DNA from: Nitratireductor aquimarinus
GTDB lineage: Bacteria; Pseudomonadota; Alphaproteobacteria; Rhizobiales; Rhizobiaceae
Reading direction: 5' to 3'
Length of the DNA stretch: 64,000 nt
Assembly: GCF_046773475.1 (NCBI RefSeq)
Contig: NZ_CP177239.1
Span: 2,728,001-2,792,000 of the forward strand
The notes under the pieces were generated by a model. That model was not told the DNA's origin, made no database searches, and was given only the letters and a program-made list of their open reading frames with translations. Made by a program: the position numbers and the translations under genes. How positions within the stretch are numbered: the stretch's first letter is position 1; each line of letters begins with the position of its first letter. Shown here one piece after another: positions 8,351-17,500 of this stretch.

Positions 8351-10351
8351 ATGCGAGCCAATAGCAACATCAACAGGGAACGCAGATTCAACCCCAGTCC
8401 AATCTCTCCGGTCGTCTTTGCGCAGAAAATGAAAGAGCACTGGGAGAAAATGGGAAACTGCTCCTCCGAACCGTTACTTCAACAATGGAAAAATATGGGG
8501 GACGCGCTCGGTCGAGCAACATTGGTTGGCGCATGTGCCAAGTCTCGCAAAGAAACTTCGGGCCAGTGGCAAGCGCTTAAATTTCCCACTGGGACCGGGA
8601 AAACACAAGGTCTCTGCATTTACGCCTCACTCGTCGCCAAGCAAAACGTAAAGTTGGAAGCAATTCGGCGAACAGGGATACTGGTGGTAACTCCATTCAT
8701 CCGAGAGGCTGATGGCATTGCTACGAAAATCAATCATCTCGCAGGACGAGAGTGTGCGGTCGCAAGGCATAGAGACAACCCTGTGGAGGAGCAGGTACTC
8801 CGTAAACACGACGTAGTGGTGATAACACACCAAGCCTATCTGAACGCGCTAGAAGATGAAGTTCTTCAACGTGGGATGATCCGACTGTCACAATATCTTG
8901 AATGGGAACATGGACCGCGTCATCTGACGGTCATAGACGAACGGCTTGCGGAGCTAGTGCGTTCGTATTCGATAACCGCTGACGACCTAAGGTTCATTGC
9001 TGCTCAAATAGATGGAGGGCTGCGCCAAAAGTTCCCAGCTGCCACCGAGGTGATACTCAGGGATGTCAGTGCGGTTGAGAAGATCGAAGAAGTCTTTCAA
9101 ACCTCACTATCAGATATAGCAGACGCAACTACACCAATTTGGGATAAAGGGTCTTCAGAGTTCTCTTGGATGGCGAAGCGTGATGAGTTTCACGCCCTCC
9201 GACGCGCAATGTTGCGGAAGAAGCACGATAACGACATCCTAAGATACGAGGATAAGCTCGCGCGCAGCAAGCTCCGCGAGAGAGTCGACAATGTTTTTCT
9301 CATGCTTGAAGCGATGCGTGCCGGAGGGGGATATCGCAGCAGAACCAAAGGCAAAATCACAATCCACTCTCCGCAGCTTTTGATCCCGAAGGAGCTTCCT
9401 GGCCCAGTAATTCTTGATGCAACCGCGTCCCAGGACCCTCTCTGGGAATTACTGGGTGACAGGCTGAGTTTGGTACCGGAGGTTGAGGGAGTTCGTAGTT
9501 ATAAGAATGTTACGCTCAGAGTTGCTTGGATTGAAAATGCTGGCAAGCATAGCCTTGTACGCCAAAAAGAAAAGAACTTGACGAATTTGTTTGACAGCAT
9601 AAGCAAAGATCTAGCTGGCAAACGTGTCTTCGTGTGCCTGCACAAAGAACTCGAACCGCTTGCCTTACAGCAAGAGCACTCATTTGCTGATTGCGCGATT
9701 GATCATTGGGGCAACACTGTCGGAAGAAATGATTGGAGAGATTTCGAGGCAGCGGTTCTCTTTGGTCTCCCTTATCTCCCAGATTCCAGGATATTCGATA
9801 TCGTCCAAGCAGTAAGATCTTTCGCCATTGAAACTGATGCAGTCCCAGACTGGTCCGACGCTGAACTTCGCAAATCGCTCCACAATAAGCACCTTGCGTC
9901 ATCTATTGTTCAGACCATGAACCGCATCCGATGTCGTCAGGTAATCGACTCTGAAGGTAACTGTCCACCAGCCGATATCTTCCTGACCCTTCCAGTTGGG
10001 AAACGAGGCGAAAACATCTTGGAAAGAGTCAAGTTAGAGATGCCAGACATCAAAGTTCGTGAGTGGAAACTGCTTCCAAAGGTGATCAACAATAGGAAGA
10101 GGAGGAGAAAGCCGCACTATGAGGAGCCTCTTATCAGGTTATTGCAACAGCACTCCCATGGTGAAATTCTTCTAACAGATATCTGTAAAGATTTGGGTTT
10201 AACCAAGACCGCAAGGAAGGATCTATTAGCTGATCTTCGTATTTATGATCACCCAATCACCAAGGCATTGCGCGACATGAAAATCTACTTCCATCCTGTT
10301 CCACGTGGGCGCGGGTCTGGGAGCTATTTCTTTAAAACGGGCGGGGGCTAA
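8351..10351 (+). CDS. Superfamily-2 helicase-like protein, candidate defence gene
   Basis: 666 aa from the ATG at 8351 (a GAGG ribosome-binding site 8 nt upstream; the frame also has a GTG at 8315 without one). From the ATG: Walker A FPTGTGKT (78-85), a motif Ia-like ILVVTPFIREAD, a DExx-type motif VIDER (194-198), a motif III-like ILDATAS (354-360), an HWGNTVGRNDW segment and a motif VI-like QTMNRIRCR (521-529). These order as in an SF2 helicase, of a divergent type common on phages and mobile elements. The basic C-terminus looks like a winged helix (TDICKDLGLTKTARKDLL). The exact family and substrate are not recognised. The AlbA_2-STAND gene follows 170 bp downstream. Codon use is AT-rich compared with the chromosome. 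Confidence 0.78.
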   Translation: MRANSNINRERRFNPSPISPVVFAQKMKEHWEKMGNCSSEPLLQQWKNMGDALGRATLVGACAKSRKETSGQWQALKFPTGTGKTQGLCIYASLVAKQNVKLEAIRRTGILVVTPFIREADGIATKINHLAGRECAVARHRDNPVEEQVLRKHDVVVITHQAYLNALEDEVLQRGMIRLSQYLEWEHGPRHLTVIDERLAELVRSYSITADDLRFIAAQIDGGLRQKFPAATEVILRDVSAVEKIEEVFQTSLSDIADATTPIWDKGSSEFSWMAKRDEFHALRRAMLRKKHDNDILRYEDKLARSKLRERVDNVFLMLEAMRAGGGYRSRTKGKITIHSPQLLIPKELPGPVILDATASQDPLWELLGDRLSLVPEVEGVRSYKNVTLRVAWIENAGKHSLVRQKEKNLTNLFDSISKDLAGKRVFVCLHKELEPLALQQEHSFADCAIDHWGNTVGRNDWRDFEAAVLFGLPYLPDSRIFDIVQAVRSFAIETDAVPDWSDAELRKSLHNKHLASSIVQTMNRIRCRQVIDSEGNCPPADIFLTLPVGKRGENILERVKLEMPDIKVREWKLLPKVINNRKRRRKPHYEEPLIRLLQQHSHGEILLTDICKDLGLTKTARKDLLADLRIYDHPITKALRDMKIYFHPVPRGRGSGSYFFKTGGG

Positions 10352-10521
10352 GTGTAGAATATACCCAATATTCTACTGCGGAGTCCGCAGATTGAGCGAG
10401 GCTGTTAGAGAGGCCACCCAGCGACAGGTATCGAACATTCAGGCACAGCTTGTATGTTCTCCGAATACAGCTATAGGATGAATAGCGCTCGAATTGTGGC
10501 TGAACTAAACGGGGGAGAAAT
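10352..10521. other. Spacer between helicase and STAND genes
   Basis: 170 bp without a gene. The length leaves room for a separate promoter. It ends in a strong ribosome-binding site (GGGGGAG, 4 nt before the ATG at 10522). No clear terminator is seen. Confidence 0.4.
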
Positions 10522-13134
10522 ATGCTGGTCCCAAATGAGCAGGATAGCTCAGAGAGCGAAATGGGTCGAAACCGAACTGGCCTGATCGCAGAACAGCAGC
10601 TACATACATATGTCAAAGATCTCTGTCTCGACAAAAATGTGCTCGAATTTCTACTGCCGGATAATAAACCGCATGAGTATGAAACCGTTCTGTGGGATTA
10701 CAAACGCAACCTTCCCAACACTTCAGGGCGCGCCGATGGCTCTGCGCACGTTGAAAGCGCATGTGAAATTGCAGAACTTGTTAAGGATGTGGTCGCTTTC
10801 CATAACAGCTATGGGGGGTATATTCTCGCGGGGATCGATCATTTCGCAGAATCTCCAATAATCGGATGCAATAACCTGAATGCTAAAGGGTTTACCGTAG
10901 AAAAGCTTAACGAGCAGGTTTTCAGCTACACGAGGACGCGCATCGAGTGTCGTTTCGCACGTCATTCAGTTAACACCCCTGCGGGGGTCGCCGAGCTAGG
11001 TCTTCTGGTGATTCCGATGCGCTCGGCCTCATCTCCAGTGGTGAAATTACATCGGGGAGCGCCCGAGGTTGGAAAGAAGCCAAGCTTTAAGAAGCACGCG
11101 GTATATGCACGTATTGGCGACAGCTGCACGCCTTTGAAAGATGATCCTTCTCTAATACAATTTCTATGTTCTACTCGAGAATTCAACGGGACCACCCGAA
11201 ATATAGAACATAATCTTCCTCCACGTGATCCGAACGTAATTAAATTTGTCGGACGCGGCGACTACCTACTTAAACTCTGGGAGTGGTTAATTGACCGACA
11301 TACATCGGTCAAAACTCTCACTGCTTTAGGTGGAACAGGAAAGACCGCGATTGCTCACGAATTTTGCGACCAATTTCTGCAATCCCCTCCTTCTTGGGTC
11401 GAGAAGTTGATTTGGCTTTCAGCAAAGCAAAGATCGTTCTCTGCAATTCTAGGAAAATACGAAAATATTACAAGAACAGATTTTTCTACATCTATCGATT
11501 TTTTGGAAGCACTAGCTCGCGAATGCGGCTGCCTGGACGAAGAGGTCGAACAGGCTGAGCAGGATCAGAGTGAACTTCTGGATTTAGTTTTTGATGCACT
11601 TCAAACGTTTCCCTCTTTGGTGGTGGTCGATGATATCGACACGCTTCCTGCAGAAGAGCAAAACAATCTTTTCTCCTTGATTCAGCAACTCGCTGGGAGA
11701 CTTCATGATACAGGAAGTCGTTTTTTGTTCACTTCTCGCCTTGATCTAGGTGCTGATACTCAACGCATTCCAGTGCAAGGGTTTGATGAGAAGGAATTCA
11801 CTGAGTATGCGAAGATGGTGGGCGAAACACGAGATATCGTACTGGAGCCACATCTAATCAAGCGCTTGCATACCGCGTCAAAGGGGTCTCCAATTTTCTG
11901 TTCCTCCATCATCCGGTTGGCATCACTAGGCATGTCTCTGCCGGATGCGATCAAAAGATGGAAAGAAAAAGAAGGTGAAGAGGTGCGGCGGTTCGCTTTT
12001 GAGCGAGAGCTGAAAGAACTCACAGAATCACAAGCTAGAGCGTTATTTGCTTTGTGCTCACTTAGTGAAACAACTTATTTGGAACTTAAGCAGGTTTTAG
12101 AAGCAGATGAACAAATTTTAACACAGGATCTTGCAAGGTTAAGAGAATTTCATCTGTATGCTAGCGCCGGTGATCCACGGACTGGCGCAAAGCTTCAGGT
12201 TCCAGAACCGATACTACTCATGCGGGATATATTAGAGAAGCGTCTGCAAGACCCTAAGCGGTTGGAAAAGGAATGCGCGCGGCTACGCTCGAAGTCACCA
12301 CGGGTAAATGACCAGATATCACTGGCTATCCGCTCGGTCTTAGCCCTTTGGAAAGAAGATGATTACGAGGCCGCCGAAATCACCGCCCGAACTGCTGTCA
12401 AATCCAACAGAAAAAGTGGCGATTTGCATTGTCTCTTAGGAAAGTGCCAACTAAAGCTGAATCCGCCTCGATACAATGACGCAGAAAGAAGTTTCTCAGA
12501 GGCATTTTTGTTGAAGTCAAGAAGAGTTGAATTAGTTCCAGGTTGGCTGGAGGCAAAGAAGGCTCTCTATGACTGGCGCGGTATTGTGGATTTAGTGGAG
12601 AAGCTTTCACCGGACGAGGTGCGTAGCCAGATCGTGCACGATTATGTATGCGCTCTCGCGGAATTAGGAAGACAGGCAGTGGGGCGCGACGATCTCCTGC
12701 GAGCTGTAGATCGCTATAAGCATGCAATGCTAGCGGCAAGTCATGCAATCGGACAAAACCGTGCGGGCGACAAATTAGCAGAACTGCGTGAACTATGTAG
12801 GGTCAGCGCTCGCAACTACGTGGCTCTGGTTGATCGCCAAAGCACTCGTCCAAGAGATCGACTCGACGTATTCAACGCAGTTTCAGACGCATTCAAATGT
12901 CACATTACAGAGACCAGTATCGTTACTATGGGTATGGAAGCTCTAGACGCTTGGGCCAGCGTGGCTTTCCCCATAAAGAATAATAAGCGTGAGCCAGAAC
13001 GGATTCTTGAACGGACCCTTGTCCGGCTATCTGAAATGAGTTTTCATATCCAAACCGATGTAGCGCAGCGACCAATCCTTGCGGAGCAAATGAAGCGTAC
13101 ACATTCACGACTGTCGACCCTTCTGGCTTCCTAA
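10522..13134 (+). CDS. AlbA_2/Schlafen-like N-terminus + STAND NTPase + helical repeats, candidate anti-phage effector/sensor
   Basis: 870 aa in three parts. Residues about 50-215 resemble the AlbA_2 (Schlafen AlbA-like) domain: YETVLWDYKRNLP, then EIAELVKDVVAFHNSYGGYILAGID and YARIGDSCTPL. Residues about 240-520 form a STAND/NB-ARC-type NTPase: FVGRGDYL, Walker A GGTGKT (270-275), Walker B LVVVDDIDTL (366-375), a sensor-like FLFTSRLDL and GSPIF (455-459) where NB-ARC proteins have GLPL. The last ~280 residues are helical, TPR-like. STAND NTPases with nuclease or DNA-binding N-termini are known anti-phage sensors (Avs/AVAST group); this architecture next to a helicase suggests a related role (inference). 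A GGGGGAG site supports the start. Confidence 0.82.
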   Translation: MLVPNEQDSSESEMGRNRTGLIAEQQLHTYVKDLCLDKNVLEFLLPDNKPHEYETVLWDYKRNLPNTSGRADGSAHVESACEIAELVKDVVAFHNSYGGYILAGIDHFAESPIIGCNNLNAKGFTVEKLNEQVFSYTRTRIECRFARHSVNTPAGVAELGLLVIPMRSASSPVVKLHRGAPEVGKKPSFKKHAVYARIGDSCTPLKDDPSLIQFLCSTREFNGTTRNIEHNLPPRDPNVIKFVGRGDYLLKLWEWLIDRHTSVKTLTALGGTGKTAIAHEFCDQFLQSPPSWVEKLIWLSAKQRSFSAILGKYENITRTDFSTSIDFLEALARECGCLDEEVEQAEQDQSELLDLVFDALQTFPSLVVVDDIDTLPAEEQNNLFSLIQQLAGRLHDTGSRFLFTSRLDLGADTQRIPVQGFDEKEFTEYAKMVGETRDIVLEPHLIKRLHTASKGSPIFCSSIIRLASLGMSLPDAIKRWKEKEGEEVRRFAFERELKELTESQARALFALCSLSETTYLELKQVLEADEQILTQDLARLREFHLYASAGDPRTGAKLQVPEPILLMRDILEKRLQDPKRLEKECARLRSKSPRVNDQISLAIRSVLALWKEDDYEAAEITARTAVKSNRKSGDLHCLLGKCQLKLNPPRYNDAERSFSEAFLLKSRRVELVPGWLEAKKALYDWRGIVDLVEKLSPDEVRSQIVHDYVCALAELGRQAVGRDDLLRAVDRYKHAMLAASHAIGQNRAGDKLAELRELCRVSARNYVALVDRQSTRPRDRLDVFNAVSDAFKCHITETSIVTMGMEALDAWASVAFPIKNNKREPERILERTLVRLSEMSFHIQTDVAQRPILAEQMKRTHSRLSTLLAS

Positions 13135-13139
13135 AGAGA

Positions 13140-13640
13140 CTAGTGCGCACAATCACCAAAGTTGACACAAACCCGCTGATAAGCTGCAAGAGGTACCTGC
13201 TCCTCCACAGGGTTGTCTCTATGCCTTGCGACCGCACACTCTCGTCCTGCGAGATGATTGATTTTCGTAGCAATGCCATCAGCCTCTCGGATGAATGGAG
13301 TTACCACCAGTATCCCTGTTCGCCGAATTGCTTCCAACTTTACGTTTTGCTTGGCGACGAGTGAGGCGTAAATGCAGAGACCTTGTGTTTTCCCGGTCCC
13401 AGTGGGAAATTTAAGCGCTTGCCACTGGCCCGAAGTTTCTTTGCGAGACTTGGCACATGCGCCAACCAATGTTGCTCGACCGAGCGCGTCCCCCATATTT
13501 TTCCATTGTTGAAGTAACGGTTCGGAGGAGCAGTTTCCCATTTTCTCCCAGTGCTCTTTCATTTTCTGCGCAAAGACGACCGGAGAGATTGGACTGGGGT
13601 TGAATCTGCGTTCCCTGTTGATGTTGCTATTGGCTCGCAT
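13140..13640 (-). pseudogene. Truncated inverted copy of the helicase gene
   Basis: Repeats the helicase N-terminus exactly from the ATG at 13640 through residue ~149 (DNPVEEQV). It then leaves the homology at 13193 and ends after 17 unrelated residues (PLAAYQRVC..., stop at 13140). It keeps Walker A (FPTGTGKT) but no later helicase motif, so it should not be active. It faces the end of the STAND gene, with 5 bp between their stops. Confidence 0.9.
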
Positions 13641-13740
13641 CACTTTGGCCTCAGTAAAATCCAAAACCCTTCCCACTAATAGGGGGCGCTAACTCCTATA
13701 GTACTTTAGAAGCTTCCGCCCCCCATTCTGCAGGTCTGCC

Positions 13741-14337
13741 ATGTCATCTAACCGACTGGAAACTATCAGGGAATACCCTTGTAGCGTTCCTAACTGCATA
13801 AGGTTGGGGCGAGGCCGTTACTGCAGCCGTCATCGCTCTCTTTATCGTCACTATGGAGCGCCTGTAGTTGGACCGCAGAAGCAATTGTTGCTCATCTATG
13901 GGCGATACTTGAAGAAGACACTAGGGGCGCTTGCAGATGTTGATGTTGAACAAAGGGTTTTAATTCAGAAGATCGCCGACATTGCCTTCGAACCTCGTCC
14001 CATCCACTTCCAGGACACCAGGGGACGCATCCGTAGGGCGGCCTATGAAGCCGCTGTGGGGCAGGTAGAGAGGATCCGGCAGTGTTACCCTGGGGAGAAC
14101 AATAGGGGACTGGCAGAGCGGCTCTGGTGGGCATTTCTGACGGTCCAGTTTGTCGAGCTGAACGATGTCTTCCTCCACCAGGACAGACACCATTTCTGGA
14201 CGTCTGTGGTTCGTCTTCTGATTACCGACACCCACCGGAACAAACCATCTTCCCGCTATGCGGAGTACCTTCAGGAAAGACTGAATGTGCTTCTGTCAGT
14301 GCCAGCAGCAAGATGGTGCTCCAAGGTTGAACTGTAG
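13741..14337 (+). CDS. Small zinc-finger protein of unknown function, intact copy
   Basis: 198 aa. The N-terminus has a compact metal-site pattern C14-x4-C19-x8-C28-x2-H31 followed by YRHYGAP. This is the same layout as the zinc-binding leader found at the start of many phage and mobile-element HNH or DNA-binding proteins, but no HNH core follows. The rest is helical (IYGRYLKKTLGAL, VLIQKIADIAF, YAEYLQERLNVLL) and I do not recognise it. It diverges from the truncated helicase copy, mirroring the broken copy at the left. Conserved pairing with the helicase suggests a DNA-binding regulator or accessory of that gene (inference). Confidence 0.72.
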   Translation: MSSNRLETIREYPCSVPNCIRLGRGRYCSRHRSLYRHYGAPVVGPQKQLLLIYGRYLKKTLGALADVDVEQRVLIQKIADIAFEPRPIHFQDTRGRIRRAAYEAAVGQVERIRQCYPGENNRGLAERLWWAFLTVQFVELNDVFLHQDRHHFWTSVVRLLITDTHRNKPSSRYAEYLQERLNVLLSVPAARWCSKVEL

Positions 14338-14794
14338 GAGTGGGGACCGGATCCGCGTCTGTTTCGCTGACGAAGCCTGACAAAGACAGACAGGGGTGCG
14401 AAAACGAAAGTGGGGACTCCGAAATAGCAGAAAAATCTGAAGCGCCAACGTAAGAAGGGCGGCAGCAGTTCTCCCCCCGGGTACCCTTAGGCTACCATGA
14501 AAAACCAAACGGCAGCCCCCACTTCAGGTATCACCGATCAGGACTAGCTGAAGGTACACGCTCACGCCGAAGAGCCTGTCACCGTTCCGTCCAACGGTAG
14601 ACCAAACGGTAGACCAAAAACGCCCCTTCACATCGAACCTGAGTACAGGTAACATATTGATTGCATTGGATATCAACGGTGGAGAGATGCCTGTGATGGG
14701 AATTTAACCCATCTCCTGGGCACCACTCACACAGACTAACCCGTTGATTTCCAATCGGTTTCACCATGAATCCGAGCGGAGGGTAGACCATGTG
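14338..14794. other. Inverted copy of the attP junction and left arm (non-coding)
   Basis: No credible gene. 14338-14711 is the reverse complement of 4768-5141, including the tandem GGTAGACC repeats. 14712-14725 is the att core. 14726-14794 is the reverse complement of 19141-19209, the right end up to the int start. The element's two ends are therefore joined here through the core, as in an excised circle. Confidence 0.85.
14712..14725 (-). repeat. Internal inverted att core (attP-like junction)
   Basis: An exact reverse complement of the attL/attR core (reads TCTCCTGGGCACCA on the plus strand). Unlike attL and attR it has element sequence on both sides: the left arm at 14338-14711 and the right end at 14726-14794. 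This is the expected form of attP. Confidence 0.88.
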
Positions 14795-15239
14795 TCACCC
14801 TAGGCGAGGTAAAGGCTTCCAGTTCGCAATCCCTGTAGTTCTACCTTCAAGATAAAAAGCCTTGTCTACGGGTACAGTTCCACCAACGAACACGCAGTCA
14901 CACGCTTGAGCACAGTTGTCCGGTTCGTACTTCAGGTGCTGTGCTTCTAACCTTATGACCGCCACTGTGCCACGTCGCGAGTTGCCTGCGTCGGATCCGG
15001 ACCTTAGCGCCGGAGACCAGTTGGTTGCCGTTCTCCAAGATGTGGTGAAGAAGACGCCTTGGTTTAGGTGTTCGGCCCCCACTAGCTTTTCCCACCCCGA
15101 TTTCCGGAAACGGGGTTTGAGAACGGCGGTGGAAAACTAGACCACGGTAGCGGCTGGATTGTCCTGCTGCGGGCGGCTGAAAAGTCGTCCACTTTTTCCC
15201 TTTTCTGCTTGGCGCAGGGAGGGACGAGGGATCTACACC

Positions 15240-16733
15240 GTGGAATTATATCTGAAGGTTCGAGTTGCTTGCGACGGCGGTATGAGCCAGCGCGAAGCGT
15301 CGAAGCATTTCGGCATATCGCGCGACACGGTTCGCAAGATGATGACGTATTCGGTTCCTCCCGGCTATCGACGGCGGGCTCCGGTTCGGCGTCCAAAGCT
15401 GGAAGCTTTCATCCCAATCATTGACGGATGGCTTGAGGCGGATCGGACGGTTCCGCGCAAGCAGCGTCATACGGCCAAGCGGGTGTTCGACCGGCTCCGT
15501 GACGAACACGGGTTTGCTGGCGGGTACACGATTATCAAGGACTACATGCGTGATCGGGATCGGCGCGGCCAGGAGATGTTCGTGCCGCTGGCGCATCCTG
15601 CCGGGCATGGGCAGGCGGACTTCGGCGAGGCCGTGGTTGTCATCGGCGGCGTCGAGCAGAAGGCGCACTTCTTCGTGCTCGACCTGCCGCACAGCGATGC
15701 GTGCTATGTTCGCGCCTATCCTGCAGCCGTAGCAGAGGCATGGGTGGACGGCCATGTCCATGCCTTCGCCTTCTTCGGCGCTGTGCCGCAGTCGATCGTC
15801 TACGACAACGACCGCTGCCTGGTGGCAAAGATACTGCCCGACGGCACACGCAAGCGCGCGACACTGTTCAGCGGCTTCCTGTCCCACTACCTGGTCCGGG
15901 ATCGTTATGGCCGCCCCGGCAAGGGCAATGACAAGGGCAGCGTCGAAGGTCTGGTCGGCTATGCCCGGCGCAACTTCATGGTGCCGATCCCGTGCTTTGC
16001 GACGTGGGAAGACTTCAATCTGTGGCTTGAGGATCGATGCCGCAAGCGTCAGGGCGACCGGCTGCGTGGCGAGAGCGAGACGATCGGCGAGCGTCTGCAG
16101 CGTGACCTTGCGGCCATGCGGCCGCTGCCGGCTTCACCCTTCGATGCCTGCGACCAGGCCGGTGGCCGGGTCTCCTCGCAGGCGCTGGTACGTTACAGGA
16201 CCAACGACTACTCCGTTCCGGTCGCATATGGCCATCAAGATGTGTGGATCCGGGGCTATGTCGACGAGGTGGTGATCGGCTGCGGCGGTGAGACGATCGC
16301 CCGTCATCCGCGCAGCTATGAACGCGAGGAGGTTGTCTTCGACCCACTGCATTACCTGCCGCTGATCGAGCAGAAGATCAATGCGCTTGACCAGGCGGCC
16401 CCTCTGCAGGGCTGGGAACTGCCCGAGGCGTTCGCCACACTGCGTCGCCTGATGGAAGCGCGGATGGGCAAGCAGGGCCGGCGCGCCTATGTGCAGGTGT
16501 TGCGCCTTCTGGAAAGCTTCGATCTGGCCGACCTGCATGCAGCTGTTAAACAGGCGCTACACCTGGGTGCCATCAGCTTCGACGCCGTGAAGCACCTCGT
16601 CCTGTGCCGGGCCGAACGCAGGCCGCCAAAACTGGACCTCGACATCTATCCCTATCTGCCCAGAGCCACTGTCGAGAAGACGTCAGCCAAGGCCTATATG
16701 CGGCTGCTGAACCGCGAGGAGGAACCGGCATGA
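15240..16733 (+). CDS. istA: IstA transposase (IS21 family), copy 2
   Basis: Identical in translation to the copy at 5475-6968: helix-turn-helix, DDE core with D127, D189 and E236, and GTG start. 497 aa, intact, and overlaps istB by 4 bp. With two identical intact copies nearby, the element is probably still active (inference). Confidence 0.93.
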   Translation: MELYLKVRVACDGGMSQREASKHFGISRDTVRKMMTYSVPPGYRRRAPVRRPKLEAFIPIIDGWLEADRTVPRKQRHTAKRVFDRLRDEHGFAGGYTIIKDYMRDRDRRGQEMFVPLAHPAGHGQADFGEAVVVIGGVEQKAHFFVLDLPHSDACYVRAYPAAVAEAWVDGHVHAFAFFGAVPQSIVYDNDRCLVAKILPDGTRKRATLFSGFLSHYLVRDRYGRPGKGNDKGSVEGLVGYARRNFMVPIPCFATWEDFNLWLEDRCRKRQGDRLRGESETIGERLQRDLAAMRPLPASPFDACDQAGGRVSSQALVRYRTNDYSVPVAYGHQDVWIRGYVDEVVIGCGGETIARHPRSYEREEVVFDPLHYLPLIEQKINALDQAAPLQGWELPEAFATLRRLMEARMGKQGRRAYVQVLRLLESFDLADLHAAVKQALHLGAISFDAVKHLVLCRAERRPPKLDLDIYPYLPRATVEKTSAKAYMRLLNREEEPA

Positions 16734-17500
16734 GCAGCGATGCTCCCGAACTCCTGCTCGTGCATCACCTCAAGGCGCTGAAGCTGCCGACCTTCCTGCG
16801 CGAGCACCAGAAGCTTGCCCGACAATGTGCGGGCGAGGGTGTGGATCATGTCCGTTACCTTGCGCGGCTCGTCGAACTGGAACTAATCGACCGGGAACGG
16901 CGGATGGTCGAGCGTCGCATCAAGGCTGCAAAGTTCCCGGCAGCGAAAAGCCTCGACAGCTTCGACTTCACCGCCATTCCGAAGCTCAACAAGATGCAGG
17001 TATTGGAACTGGCGCGCTGCGAATGGGTCGACAGGCGCGAGAATGTCATCGCGCTCGGACCCAGCGGCACGGGCAAGACCCATGTCGCGATCGGCCTCGG
17101 GCTGGCTGCCTGTCAGAAGGGATTGTCCGTTGGCTTCACCACGGCTGCCGCGCTCGTCAGCGAGATGATGGAGGCGCGTGATGAACGTCGTCTTCTGCGC
17201 CTCCAGAAGCAGGTCGCCGGCTACAAACTCCTGATCATCGACGAACTGGGCTTCGTTCCCCTGTCGAAAACCGGAGCCGAGTTGCTGTTCGAATTGATCT
17301 CACAGCGTTATGAGCGCGGCTCCACGCTGATCACCAGCAATCTGCCCTTCGATGAATGGACCGAGACGTTTGGGTCCGAGCGTCTCACCGGCGCGCTCCT
17401 CGACCGACTGACCCACCATGTCAGCATCCTCGAGATGAATGGCGACAGTTATCGCCTCGCGCAAAGCCGGGCCCGAAAAACCGCCAACCCTCATCAGTAA
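16730..17500 (+). CDS. istB: IstB transposition helper ATPase (IS21 family), copy 2
   Basis: Identical in translation to the copy at 6965-7735: 256 aa with Walker A GPSGTGKT at 110-117 and an ATGA overlap with istA. A GC-rich stem-loop follows between the stop and the right IS end. Confidence 0.95.
   Translation: MSSDAPELLLVHHLKALKLPTFLREHQKLARQCAGEGVDHVRYLARLVELELIDRERRMVERRIKAAKFPAAKSLDSFDFTAIPKLNKMQVLELARCEWVDRRENVIALGPSGTGKTHVAIGLGLAACQKGLSVGFTTAAALVSEMMEARDERRLLRLQKQVAGYKLLIIDELGFVPLSKTGAELLFELISQRYERGSTLITSNLPFDEWTETFGSERLTGALLDRLTHHVSILEMNGDSYRLAQSRARKTANPHQ

Larger units (their letters stand above)
4754..8798 (+). repeat. Left arm of the large inverted repeat (IS-interrupted)
   Basis: Excluding the IS and one target duplicate, 599 bp (4754-5352) plus 934 bp (7865-8798) make 1,533 bp matching the reverse complement of 13193-14725 in length. 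The translated genes in the two arms show no difference. It covers the att core, the non-coding arm, the zinc-finger gene, the divergent promoter region and the first ~160 codons of the helicase gene. Homology stops inside the helicase gene after GCAGGTAC (8791-8798). Confidence 0.92.
13193..14725 (-). repeat. Right arm of the large inverted repeat
   Basis: 1,533 bp, the reverse complement of the left arm with the IS removed. Encoded proteins show no difference between arms. The two arms flank 8799-13192, which holds most of the helicase gene and the whole STAND gene. Past 14725 the block continues (14726-14794) as an inverted copy of the element's right end, 19141-19209. Confidence 0.92.
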
